From JAAZCI01 sp046462535 (GTDB lineage Bacteria; Pseudomonadota; Gammaproteobacteria; Cardiobacteriales; Wohlfahrtiimonadaceae), in assembly GCA_046462535.1 (NCBI GenBank), contig JBKGVF010000020.1, positions 186,001 to 250,000 of the forward strand: DNA of 64,000 bases. The letters run 5' to 3'. This document shows, one piece after another, positions 8,487 through 16,957 of this stretch. The position numbers were made by a program, and so were the translations under genes. Numbering within the stretch: position 1 is the stretch's first letter; each line of letters begins with the position of its first letter. The notes beneath the pieces were generated by a model. It was not told the DNA's origin. It saw nothing but the letters and a program-made list of their open reading frames with translations, and did not search any database.

Positions 8487-10646
8487 TTAGCTGATCAGCG
8501 CATCATCTAAAGGGGGAATGGTAACCACAACTCGGGTACCCTGCTCATTTTTACCTGTATGAATTGTAATTGTTCCATTATGTTCTTCAACAATTTTTTT
8601 CACAACTGCTAAGCCGAGCCCTGTCCCCTTCCCTTTTGTGGTGACATAAGGCTCAAACATATTTTTGATGAGCTCTTCATCGATTCCAATACCACTATCT
8701 TCAACAATCAATTGACTTGCCCCCTCTACCCCCTTACGGGTAGAGACAATAACCTCTCCAGGATGCTCCCCTTCAGAGCAGGCCTCAACCCCATTCTTAA
8801 CAAGATTATGCAGCAGCTGCCGTAATCGGATACGATCGCCCAACACATAAAGAGGCTCCTCATAGAGATCTACCGAGATCGATACCTCCTCCGGATACTC
8901 CTCGTAAAGATAGAGCACCTCTTCAGAGAGCTTATTAAGATCCACCTTTGTAAGATGCAGCTTCGGCGCACGAGCATATTGACTAAAGGCATTAACCATC
9001 TCTTTCATGGCATTTACCTGGTCGATAATTGTCTTTGAAGAGCGCTCTAGAAGCTCCGCCTCCCGTCCAAAAAGTCGATCACTTAAGCGAAGCTGTAGTC
9101 GCTCAGCAGAGAGCTGAATTGGGGTTAGGGGATTTTTTATCTCATGGGCGAGACGACGAGCGACCTCCCCCCACGCCGCTTCACGTTCAGAGTTAATTAA
9201 CTGTGTAATATCATCAAAAACTATGATATAGCCACCCCGTAATCCTAACTGCTCCTTCTGTAGTGAAGCCCGTAGGGAGATAATCTGTTTTGCCCCCGCA
9301 TGAAAACGGGTAATCTCAGTACGCCAATCCTCCTCATCATCAGTGAGCATCGCAACAAGTGGGGTAAAGAAGCTCTCAAGGTGTTCAGGCATCAGCGTTA
9401 TCTCATAGAGGGTTAAATTCTCTAATTCCGCCTTCGTCGCCCCTAAGATCTTTAACGTTGCATCATTAAAGGTGCGGACACGCCCTAAGGCATCAAGAAC
9501 TAAAACCCCCGATGAGAGCTTCTCTAGTACTGATGCCAGGTAGGCCCGCTGCATCTCCAATTTATGTTGAGAGTCCTTCTCTGCTTCATGTGCCTCCCGT
9601 AGCTTCAAAATCATCTCATTAAACGATTCTGTAAGAAACCCAATCTCATCTCGTGATGCCACCTTAATGGTGCGATCAAACTCCCCCTCTGCTATCGACT
9701 TTGTTGCTAACGAGAGGCGGGTAATAGGATGAACAAGGCGACGTGTCACAAAAAAGGAGCCCCCCAACGCTAATAAGATCGCCAATAGAGAGACCATCCC
9801 CAAAAGGGAGATAACATTTGTCTTAAGTGGTCCTCTCAATGCCTTATATTGCTTATACTTCTCTACAGAATCTTGTGTGGAGAGACCTAACTCAGTATAG
9901 TTCGAAGGCACCTCATAGAGTGCTTGAATGATCTTAGAACCACCTAGATCGACACGAATCACCACTCGAACCTGCAATTCACCATCAATTAGAGGCTCTA
10001 AGCTGACATACTCCATCCCCTGTGCTGCTGAGAGGAGTAGAACATTATCCGGGCGCTCAGGTAATACCTGCTCCATATTACTCGAGCTAGTAGCGATCAA
10101 GCGCCCCTGAAGGTCAAAGACTGCAACATCTTTAGCATTTGACTCATAACGGATACTCTCAAGTTGATACGGTAGATCAATAAAGGGGACATAAGCAATC
10201 TTCTCACCAATATATTGGGTGATACGAAGCGCATCTAAGCGTCGCACCTCTAAAGCTGATTGAGCCAGTTCAAGCGCATCATCAAAGCCCTTATCTAAGG
10301 ACTCATCAAACCAACTATCGATCCCTCGAGTCAGCATCAATCCTGAAAAGGAGAAGAGTATAATCAACGGAAAAACCGCAAGCCCAGAGAAGAAGAGCAT
10401 CATCCGCGCATTAAGCCTTGCCCCAAGCCGTTGCCGTCGTACACTGATAACTAGATAGATAAGATAGTAGAGAATCAGCGAAATAAGGAGGATAAAGAGA
10501 ACCAATCCTGCCAATACCAGCACGGTATAGTAGCGGGAATAGAGTGTTGCCGACTCAATAGCCCGTGTCATAAAAGCAAGAATAATCACCAAGAAGAGTG
10601 ATAAGAGAATAAAAGCAACTAATCCATTACGGCGAACGCGTCTCAT
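8487..10646 (-). CDS. NtrY-like membrane sensor histidine kinase, no adjacent response regulator
   Basis: Two-component sensor kinase (719 residues). From the N-terminus: two hydrophobic segments, a further membrane segment, an extracytoplasmic domain (about 110-280), a membrane helix (about 290-315), a HAMP linker, a PAS domain (about 385-490), HisKA with the phospho-acceptor His in RRLAHEIKNPLTPIQ (about 500), and a HATPase with DSGIGIDE and GKGTGLGLAVV. I chose ATG 10646 rather than a longer frame because it forms an ATGA overlap with the upstream DUF4390 stop and has GGAGAG upstream. In most proteobacteria the next gene is the NtrX regulator; here argH follows after 107 nt, so the partner must be elsewhere. 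Confidence 0.9.
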   Translation of the reverse strand: MRRVRRNGLVAFILLSLFLVIILAFMTRAIESATLYSRYYTVLVLAGLVLFILLISLILYYLIYLVISVRRQRLGARLNARMMLFFSGLAVFPLIILFSFSGLMLTRGIDSWFDESLDKGFDDALELAQSALEVRRLDALRITQYIGEKIAYVPFIDLPYQLESIRYESNAKDVAVFDLQGRLIATSSSNMEQVLPERPDNVLLLSAAQGMEYVSLEPLIDGELQVRVVIRVDLGGSKIIQALYEVPSNYTELGLSTQDSVEKYKQYKALRGPLKTNVISLLGMVSLLAILLALGGSFFVTRRLVHPITRLSLATKSIAEGEFDRTIKVASRDEIGFLTESFNEMILKLREAHEAEKDSQHKLEMQRAYLASVLEKLSSGVLVLDALGRVRTFNDATLKILGATKAELENLTLYEITLMPEHLESFFTPLVAMLTDDEEDWRTEITRFHAGAKQIISLRASLQKEQLGLRGGYIIVFDDITQLINSEREAAWGEVARRLAHEIKNPLTPIQLSAERLQLRLSDRLFGREAELLERSSKTIIDQVNAMKEMVNAFSQYARAPKLHLTKVDLNKLSEEVLYLYEEYPEEVSISVDLYEEPLYVLGDRIRLRQLLHNLVKNGVEACSEGEHPGEVIVSTRKGVEGASQLIVEDSGIGIDEELIKNMFEPYVTTKGKGTGLGLAVVKKIVEEHNGTITIHTGKNEQGTRVVVTIPPLDDALIS

Positions 10647-11224
10647 AACTCTTCTCTCCAATTGAACACAAACCAATCTGAATTTAGCCGCCATTGTGAT
10701 GATAGGTAAGCAGGAATACGAAGTGGCGCCGGAAGCGCCTCAATATCAAGACGCAAACGAGCGCGTCCTTGGTAGAGGCCCCCCACTCGCCCATGACGAG
10801 CATCGTAATGGTGATAGAGATCCTCCCCAAATCCCTCAATCTTTATCTGTTCAATCTGCGCAAGTGCTAAAGTTAGGGTTGGATAGCTCTTCTGCTGTTG
10901 ATTATGCTCATCACGGACAACATACTGCTTTGAGAGCCCGTGATACTTTAAGGTGTAGGGTAATTTACGCTCATCATAGAGTGAACGAAATCCCCAACGC
11001 CCCTGCTCCATTATCTTAATCTCATAATTAAAGGTGAGTGGAATACCATTTTTTAATGCCGCTGCCTGCTCCTCACTCATCTTAATATCACTATAGATAA
11101 TCAGCTCTTGCTTCTTATTACGGGTTACATCACGAATCTCAAGGTGTGAGGTGGGTGATGCTGCAGCCCAATTGAGTAGCAGCAACCCTATTAGAATCGG
11201 TATAAATCGAGTTCGCATCACCAT
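10643..11224 (-). CDS. DUF4390 domain protein, secreted or membrane-anchored
   Basis: A 193-residue protein of the DUF4390 family, found between rsmB and ntrY-like kinases in many proteobacteria; function unknown. It has an N-terminal signal or anchor (RFIPILIGLLLLNWAAA) and then a predicted periplasmic domain. The LTFNYEIKIMEQGRW and LKYHGLSKQYVV segments match the general pattern of the family. It starts 4 nt after the rsmB stop and ends in an ATGA overlap with the kinase, suggesting it works with that sensor (inference). An alternative start lies at 11218. Confidence 0.75.
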   Translation of the reverse strand: MVMRTRFIPILIGLLLLNWAAASPTSHLEIRDVTRNKKQELIIYSDIKMSEEQAAALKNGIPLTFNYEIKIMEQGRWGFRSLYDERKLPYTLKYHGLSKQYVVRDEHNQQQKSYPTLTLALAQIEQIKIEGFGEDLYHHYDARHGRVGGLYQGRARLRLDIEALPAPLRIPAYLSSQWRLNSDWFVFNWREEL

Positions 11225-11228
11225 CTAC

Positions 11229-12578
11229 CTACGCTACACTTCTCTCAAGTAGCGCATAATAGAATCCATCTAGACTCTCTTCAGAAGAGAAGAATTGAGG
11301 CAAGATCTGTAAGCCGTGAGGGGTCTCCACGCCAAAAGGATATGACAATGGATGCTCCTTTGCATCAGGATGCTCTGCTAAAAAGTGGGCAATCTGATCG
11401 CTATTCTCCTCCTTTAATATTGAGCAAGTTGCATAGAGTAGAAGGCCGCCTGGTTTTAAGAGCCCCCAAGCATGATTAAGTATCGCCCGCTGCTCCGCCA
11501 CTAGCGCTTGAATATCACTCGGCTTACGGAGGCGCTTAATATCAGGGTAGCGATGCATAATTCCTGTTGCTGAACAGGGCACATCTAACAGAATCTTATC
11601 AAAAGGCCCTCCTTGATACGCTTGACAGGGAAGACTCTGTAATGTCACCCGCTCTGGCAGCGCCCCATAGAGACGGGTTAGGTTATCGGCCACAAGCTTC
11701 AATCGATGCTCAACGCTATCGAGAGCCACAAGATGCCCAATCTTAGGATTTGCCTCTAAAAGCGCAGTCGTTTTCCCCCCAGGAGCGGCACACGCATCAA
11801 GCAAGTAATCCCCCTCCGCTGGCGCTAAAATCTCCGCAGCTAATTGTGCTGAAGCGTCTTGCACCGATACAGCACCTGTAAAGAACTCAGGGAGATGATC
11901 CACTGCTGTAGGGGTCTCTAATACAATCGCCGTTGCAATAAATTTATGCGCAGTGGCCATAATGCCCTCTGAAGCCAATCGCTGTAGATACTCCTCTCGA
12001 CTCATCTGCTGCTGATTAACCCGTAGAATCATCTCAGGATGTAGTCGGTAAAAAGTTGAGATAGATTCTAAAGCTGCCTCCCCCCAATTGCTCCGCACTT
12101 TATCAACAATCCATTGAGGCAAATTATATTGCCCTGCTACCGTTCTTGCTTGAGGTAACCCCTCTCGCTGAACTCTGCGAAGAATAGCGTTGGTTAATCC
12201 CACCGCCCAAGGCTTCTTTAACCCCTTGATAAGATTAACCCAATTATTAACAAGCGCGTGCTCCGCAGTTGCCATCTCAGTCAACTCATACGCAGCAAGA
12301 ATCAGAGCCAGCTTAACCTCAATTTCAGTACGTTTGAGCGGTTTTTTAAGTAACTGCCCCACCCGATCATTAAGCTCATCATAGTGGCGTAACGTACCAA
12401 AAATAAGGTGTTGTACGAAGCGGCGCTCCCCCTCCGCTAATGGCTCCACCTGTAATGGTAACTGATCCGCTAAGGATCGCCCCTGAAGAATACTTTTAAG
12501 GAGCATAACTGCCACATAACGTGGATTACGCTCTAACCCCTTAACTAATTCCGCTCTCCGGCCCCCCCCTCTACTCAT
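11229..12578 (-). CDS. rsmB: 16S rRNA (cytosine-967-C5)-methyltransferase
   Basis: Methylates C967 of 16S rRNA using SAM. The N-terminal NusB-like region (about 20-150, with FVQHLIFGTLRHYDEL) binds RNA. The C-terminal domain has the SAM motif DACAAPGGKTT, the DVPCSATGIMHRYPDIK motif, and the catalytic YATCSILKEEN motif, so both family cysteines are present. The 449 residues are a normal length. Its ATG overlaps the fmt stop codon as ATGA, so translation is probably coupled to fmt. Confidence 0.95.
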   Translation of the reverse strand: MSRGGGRRAELVKGLERNPRYVAVMLLKSILQGRSLADQLPLQVEPLAEGERRFVQHLIFGTLRHYDELNDRVGQLLKKPLKRTEIEVKLALILAAYELTEMATAEHALVNNWVNLIKGLKKPWAVGLTNAILRRVQREGLPQARTVAGQYNLPQWIVDKVRSNWGEAALESISTFYRLHPEMILRVNQQQMSREEYLQRLASEGIMATAHKFIATAIVLETPTAVDHLPEFFTGAVSVQDASAQLAAEILAPAEGDYLLDACAAPGGKTTALLEANPKIGHLVALDSVEHRLKLVADNLTRLYGALPERVTLQSLPCQAYQGGPFDKILLDVPCSATGIMHRYPDIKRLRKPSDIQALVAEQRAILNHAWGLLKPGGLLLYATCSILKEENSDQIAHFLAEHPDAKEHPLSYPFGVETPHGLQILPQFFSSEESLDGFYYALLERSVA

Positions 12579-13510
12579 GAGTTAAATACCTCATCGATAA
12601 GGTCGTTACCCTGCAGAAACTGTGCTGTTGCCATCTTCCGTCGACCTGCCGCCTGAAGTGTTATGATCTCAAGCATTCTCTGATCTCCCGCCACCACCCA
12701 CAACCTCTCATCACGAGTAACCAATGAGCCTGGGACCCTATTACTCATCTCATCCTCTAGACGAACATCAAAGATCTTTATTAACTGCCCATTAAGATAG
12801 GTAAATGCACCCGGAATTGGATTAAAGGCATGAATCTTCCGCTGCAGTAGCTCTGCAGGCTCACTCCAGTCGATTTTCGCCTCATCACGGGCAATTTTCT
12901 CAGCGTAGGTTACCCCCACCTCCTCTTGTGGTGTTGGTCTCCTCTTACCCGCAATTACCTCTGGCAAAGTCTCAATTAAAGTTTTAGCGCCAAGATTCAT
13001 CAGGGCATCATGAAGCATCCCTGTGGTCGTCTCAGCAGTAATGGGATAGTGAGCCATCTGCCAAACCGGTCCGGTATCCAATCCCTCATCCATCTGCATA
13101 ATTGCAATACCACTTTCTCGGTCACCGGCCTCAATAGCACGGTGGAGTGGCGCTGCCCCTCGCCAACGGGGTAAGAGTGATGCGTGAATATTGAGGCAAC
13201 CATATGTGGGAATCGTCAAAATCTCCTTCGGCAATATTATCCCATAAGCCACGACCACCATTAAATCAGCCTGCAACTCTTGAAATTGCTGGATACTCTC
13301 CTTACTCTTAAAGTTAAGTGGTTGAATCACAGGAATCTCATATTGAAGAGCCTTTGCCTTAACAGGGCTTGGCTGAAGTCGCTTTCCCCGTCCCCGAGGG
13401 CGATCAGGCTGCGTATAGACAGCTACTACATCATAATCTGCCTCAATTAAGGCCTCTAATGTGGCAACAGAAAAATCGGGGGTTCCGGCAAAAACGACAC
13501 GTATACTCAT
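12575..13510 (-). CDS. fmt: Methionyl-tRNA formyltransferase
   Basis: Formylates initiator Met-tRNA using 10-formyl-tetrahydrofolate. I place the start at ATG 13510 (MSIRVVFAGTPDF), which matches the family N-terminus; a longer frame to 13561 adds residues not seen in Fmt. The folate-site segment NIHASLLPRWRGAAPLHRAI and the downstream MQMDEGLDTGPV are intact, followed by the C-terminal OB-like domain. Length 311 residues is typical. A GAGAG motif lies about 11 nt upstream. The gene follows def by 85 nt and overlaps rsmB. Confidence 0.95.
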   Translation of the reverse strand: MSIRVVFAGTPDFSVATLEALIEADYDVVAVYTQPDRPRGRGKRLQPSPVKAKALQYEIPVIQPLNFKSKESIQQFQELQADLMVVVAYGIILPKEILTIPTYGCLNIHASLLPRWRGAAPLHRAIEAGDRESGIAIMQMDEGLDTGPVWQMAHYPITAETTTGMLHDALMNLGAKTLIETLPEVIAGKRRPTPQEEVGVTYAEKIARDEAKIDWSEPAELLQRKIHAFNPIPGAFTYLNGQLIKIFDVRLEDEMSNRVPGSLVTRDERLWVVAGDQRMLEIITLQAAGRRKMATAQFLQGNDLIDEVFNS

Positions 13511-13595
13511 GATAATTACTACTCTCTTACTCTTTTCGGTGAGGGGATTGGTTAATTGCACATTAGTGCAAGGAAGATATAGAACCTATATAAAC

Positions 13596-14114
13596 TTATG
13601 CACTACGCTCCCGCTCACGGAGCACACGCTCAAGCTTCTTCAAAATCCGCTCCTGCTTCAACCGTGAGAGATAATCAATAAAGAGCACCCCCTCTAAATG
13701 ATCAATCTCATGTTGAATACAGCGGGCAAGCAGATCTTCTGCCTCAAGCTCAAACGGCTCACCTGTTACATCCTGTGCTCGCACTTTAATCTTTAATGAT
13801 CGTGTTACAGGCCCCCCGGTTAATGTTGGGAGCGAGAGGCACCCCTCATCAGAGTCCTCAACCTCCTTAGATTCCTCAACAATCTCCGGATTAATCATAA
13901 CAATGGGGGCGTTCCGCTCCTCAGAGCAGTCAGCAACAATAACACGCTTTAATACATTAACCTGATTTGCCGCTAACCCAATACCTTGATGCTCATACAT
14001 CGTTGCAATCATCTGCTCAGCAAACTGAGCCAACTCTTCATTAAACTCTGTTACAGGCTCTGCCTTTGCCCGTAATGCTGGATGGGGTACTGTAACAACT
14101 TCTAATATCGACAT
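13596..14114 (-). CDS. def: Peptide deformylase
   Basis: Metalloenzyme that removes the formyl group from nascent proteins. All three family motifs are present: GIGLAANQV (about residue 44), EGCLSLP with the metal-binding Cys (about 93), and QHEIDHLEG with the two metal-binding His (about 133). Length 172 residues. It heads the def-fmt-rsmB run and is divergent from the LysM gene, as in many gammaproteobacteria; dprA, which often follows the LysM gene, is not present here. Confidence 0.97.
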   Translation of the reverse strand: MSILEVVTVPHPALRAKAEPVTEFNEELAQFAEQMIATMYEHQGIGLAANQVNVLKRVIVADCSEERNAPIVMINPEIVEESKEVEDSDEGCLSLPTLTGGPVTRSLKIKVRAQDVTGEPFELEAEDLLARCIQHEIDHLEGVLFIDYLSRLKQERILKKLERVLRERERSA

Positions 14115-14299
14115 ATCTATAATTGAATTCCTCTTCGATTATGGTTAATCTTTGCTAATATATGTAAGTTTCTAACGACTCTATAAGAATATGATCTACT
14201 ACAAAAATAGTGTACTATCTTAGCGAAATACTATACCCTTTGCACTATATGTAGTATATATGCTCTATTGATTATAGTTAGGGATTTTGCTTAAATTCC

Positions 14300-14326
14300 T
14301 AGTCGTTAAATGAGTTAACACGACTA
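14300..14326. promoter_or_regulatory. Inverted repeat in the def/LysM intergenic region
   Basis: TAGTCGT (14300-14306) and ACGACTA (14320-14326) are perfect inverted arms around a 13-nt centre that itself contains TTAA and GTTAA. It lies about 50 nt before the LysM gene and is not followed by a T-tract, so an operator is more likely than a terminator. The regulator is unknown. Confidence 0.3.
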
Positions 14327-14375
14327 ATTTGTAACTAGATACGTATTAATATAAGTAAGATAAGGATCTATTTAG

Positions 14376-15419
14376 ATGACGATAAAAAGAATGTTGGTGG
14401 CATTGACGATTATGCTTTCAACAGTTGCCTCTGCTGTAACGATTAAATCGAATGCCCCCGAAACCTACACTGTAAAAGAGGGGGATACCCTTTGGGCTAT
14501 CTCAGGACTATATCTTGATGAACCTTGGCACTGGAAGAGACTCTGGGCACAAAATAGACAGATCAAAAATCCCCACCTAATCTATCCTGGGGATCAGATC
14601 CACTTTAAGGATGGTACACTCTCTATCACCCGCGCAGGAGGAGGCAATGTTCGTGCAGTTCGTCTCACCCCAGAGATGAGAGAAGTGCCTCTTGATACTG
14701 GTGTGCCTGCCCTCTCTTACAATCAGCTTAGCAGCACTGTGGTGGAGATGGAGTTCCTCTCAGCAGAGGAGATCAAAGAGCTTCCCTATATTATCGCCTC
14801 TGAAGATCAGCGTATCATGGGAACTAAGGATCGCCGTGTCTATATCAGTGAAGAGCTTGAGCCAGGAAAAGTCTACAATATCTATGCTCAAGGTGAGACA
14901 TATAAAGCAAAACGTGGCCAAAACTACAATGTCCCTGTCGAGTTAGGAACAGAGTTAATTAAAACAGGCGAAGTACGAATTGAGCGTAATAAGGATGGCA
15001 TGGCAACTGGTAATATCATCGCTATCGATCACCGTGGCCCCCGCGATGGGCACCGCCTTATCTTAAAAGAGAAGGCCCTTCCAAGCCTCTATTTTGAACC
15101 TAAAGCAGCTCCTCATGGAACAGCTGCACAGATAATTGGCATGCCAAATGCCTTAGCAAGCTCAGCAAAAGGTGCTACAGTAATTTTAGATCGCGGTATC
15201 GATGCTGGTATCCATCAAGGGGATGTTCTTCTAGCACAGACTGATAGTCTCTATACCCGTGATCCATATACTAATCAGAAAGTAGCCTTACCTTCAGAAG
15301 CGGTTGCCACCATTATGGTCTATAAAGTCTTCGATCAAGTTAGTCTAGGCTTAATTATGGAGGCATCTGATCGAGTAAAAATTGGGAGCTATGCCGTAAC
15401 ACCACATAGCGGGCGTTAA
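14376..15419 (+). CDS. LysM-domain secreted protein
   Basis: A 347-residue exported protein with a signal peptide (MLVALTIMLSTVASA) and one N-terminal LysM domain (about 31-80: YTVKEGDTLWAISGLYL to LIYPGDQIHF) that binds peptidoglycan. The W-HWKRLWAQN variant of LysM is typical of the conserved gammaproteobacterial protein next to def. The rest has no catalytic motif that I recognise; it contains repeated beta-rich stretches such as RGIDAGIHQGDVLLA. Probably a cell-envelope structural or regulatory factor (inference). A strong terminator follows. Confidence 0.88.
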   Translation: MTIKRMLVALTIMLSTVASAVTIKSNAPETYTVKEGDTLWAISGLYLDEPWHWKRLWAQNRQIKNPHLIYPGDQIHFKDGTLSITRAGGGNVRAVRLTPEMREVPLDTGVPALSYNQLSSTVVEMEFLSAEEIKELPYIIASEDQRIMGTKDRRVYISEELEPGKVYNIYAQGETYKAKRGQNYNVPVELGTELIKTGEVRIERNKDGMATGNIIAIDHRGPRDGHRLILKEKALPSLYFEPKAAPHGTAAQIIGMPNALASSAKGATVILDRGIDAGIHQGDVLLAQTDSLYTRDPYTNQKVALPSEAVATIMVYKVFDQVSLGLIMEASDRVKIGSYAVTPHSGR

Positions 15420-15490
15420 AGGCGGTAGAGAGTAAAAGATAGGAGGACTCTCTTTTATTAGCCCCTTACCTCGATAAATAGATTGAAGGA

Positions 15491-15529
15491 AAGCATATGA
15501 TTCGATAATTAGAATCATATGCTTTTTTC
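15491..15529 (+). terminator. Intrinsic terminator after LysM gene
   Basis: A perfect 13-bp stem (AAGCATATGATTC at 15491-15503 with GAATCATATGCTT at 15512-15524) closes an 8-nt loop and runs into further T residues. Confidence 0.85.
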
Positions 15530-15546
15530 TTACAATCGTAAGTGAT

Positions 15547-15611
15547 TGCATCATATTATTGATGCATATCAGGTAGAGGCTCTCTCCCATCAAGGACACC
15601 TCTACCCTTTT
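15547..15611 (+). other. Two further hairpins between LysM gene and ackA
   Basis: TGCATCA (15547-15553) and TGATGCA (15560-15566) form a 7-bp hairpin with a 6-nt loop. GGTAGAGG (15572-15579) and CCTCTACC (15599-15606) form an 8-bp stem followed by CTTTT, a possible weak terminator. They lie after the main terminator and before ackA; their role is unknown. Confidence 0.35.
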
Positions 15612-15674
15612 AACGTTATGATAGGAGAAGAGGGGTAGCTTGCATTTTTTTAAGACTAAATAAGAGAGAATTAA

Positions 15675-16859
15675 ATGATGTATACACTAGTAATAAATTG
15701 TGGAAGCTCATCGCTTAAATTTGCGCTTGTTGATTCCGAAACAAAAATAACAAAAACCAGTGGACTTGCAGAAAATCTTGGTAGCGATAATGCTCTAATC
15801 TCAATCAAGTGGGAGGGAGAGCAGCTAACAACCCCCCTTGCTGAGAAGAATCATCTCGGTGCTGTTAAACATATCTTTGACTTTCTCCAGAAAGAGGCCC
15901 TCTCTCAGCAGATCGAAGCCGTAGGGCATCGAGTCGTACATGGGGCAGATCTATTTAGTGAACCAGCCCTAATTAATGATGAAGTTATTGCAGGAATTGA
16001 GGCATGTAATCCACTCGCACCGCTCCATAACCCCGCACATCTAATCGGGATTCGCGCTGCCATGTCTGTCCTGTCGGAGCTTCCCCATGTGGCTGTATTC
16101 GATACCTCATTCCATCAAACCATGCCAAAAAAAGCATATCTATATGCATTGCCCCTAGAGCTTTATCATGAGCATAGCGTCCGTCGTTACGGCTTTCATG
16201 GAAGCAGTCACCGCTATATTACTGAACGCACTGCCGAACTACTCAATAAGCCCGTTGATGAGCTCAACCTAATTAGTGCTCATTTAGGTAATGGCGCCTC
16301 TGTTACTGCCATCAAAGAGGGGCGCTCCATCGACACCAGTATGGGTTTGACCCCCCTTGAAGGGCTGGTTATGGGGACGCGTTCAGGCACCATCGATCCT
16401 GGAATTTTTCGCTTCTTAGCTAACGAGCTGAATATGGGGATTGAAGAGATTGACTCCCTTCTTAATAAAAAGAGTGGTCTATTAGGACTCTCAGGTCTAT
16501 CCAATGATTGCCGAACTCTACAAGAGAGCGCTAATGCGGGCAATGAAGCAGCAGCCCTTGCGCTTCAGATCTTTATCTATCGCATCGCTAAAACAATTGC
16601 CTCCTACTTAGTTCCTCTCCCCCATGTCGATGCAATCGCCTTTACTGGTGGGATCGGAGAGAACTCCGCCTATATCCGCTCAGAGGTGATTAAAGAGCTT
16701 ACCTTTATGCACTACACCTTAGATGAGGAAGCCAATAACCGCCTATGTGGTGGAAACGAAGGGGTTATTGCCACAAGTGATTATTTTGGTAAAGCAATGG
16801 TTGTCTGTACAGATGAGGAGGCGATGATCGTTCGCGAAACCTTAGCCCTGATTCGATAA
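15675..16859 (+). CDS. ackA: Acetate kinase
   Basis: Interconverts acetyl phosphate + ADP and acetate + ATP, in overflow metabolism or acetate assimilation. The ASKHA-fold signature NCGSSSLKFAL is at residues 8-18. FDTSFHQTMP, RRYGFHGSSHRYI and GIGENSAYIR are all intact. Length 394 residues. An AAGAGAGAA motif precedes the start. It sits 98 nt ahead of pta, the usual partner, and the two probably form one unit. Confidence 0.97.
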   Translation: MMYTLVINCGSSSLKFALVDSETKITKTSGLAENLGSDNALISIKWEGEQLTTPLAEKNHLGAVKHIFDFLQKEALSQQIEAVGHRVVHGADLFSEPALINDEVIAGIEACNPLAPLHNPAHLIGIRAAMSVLSELPHVAVFDTSFHQTMPKKAYLYALPLELYHEHSVRRYGFHGSSHRYITERTAELLNKPVDELNLISAHLGNGASVTAIKEGRSIDTSMGLTPLEGLVMGTRSGTIDPGIFRFLANELNMGIEEIDSLLNKKSGLLGLSGLSNDCRTLQESANAGNEAAALALQIFIYRIAKTIASYLVPLPHVDAIAFTGGIGENSAYIRSEVIKELTFMHYTLDEEANNRLCGGNEGVIATSDYFGKAMVVCTDEEAMIVRETLALIR

Positions 16860-16957
16860 TATTCATCAGAAGCACTCTTCGCTCTCTCTGTTAAGAGCGC
16901 TAATAATGAGTACCATTTATATAAACAACTGCTACAAAGAATCATTTAGGAGCCATT

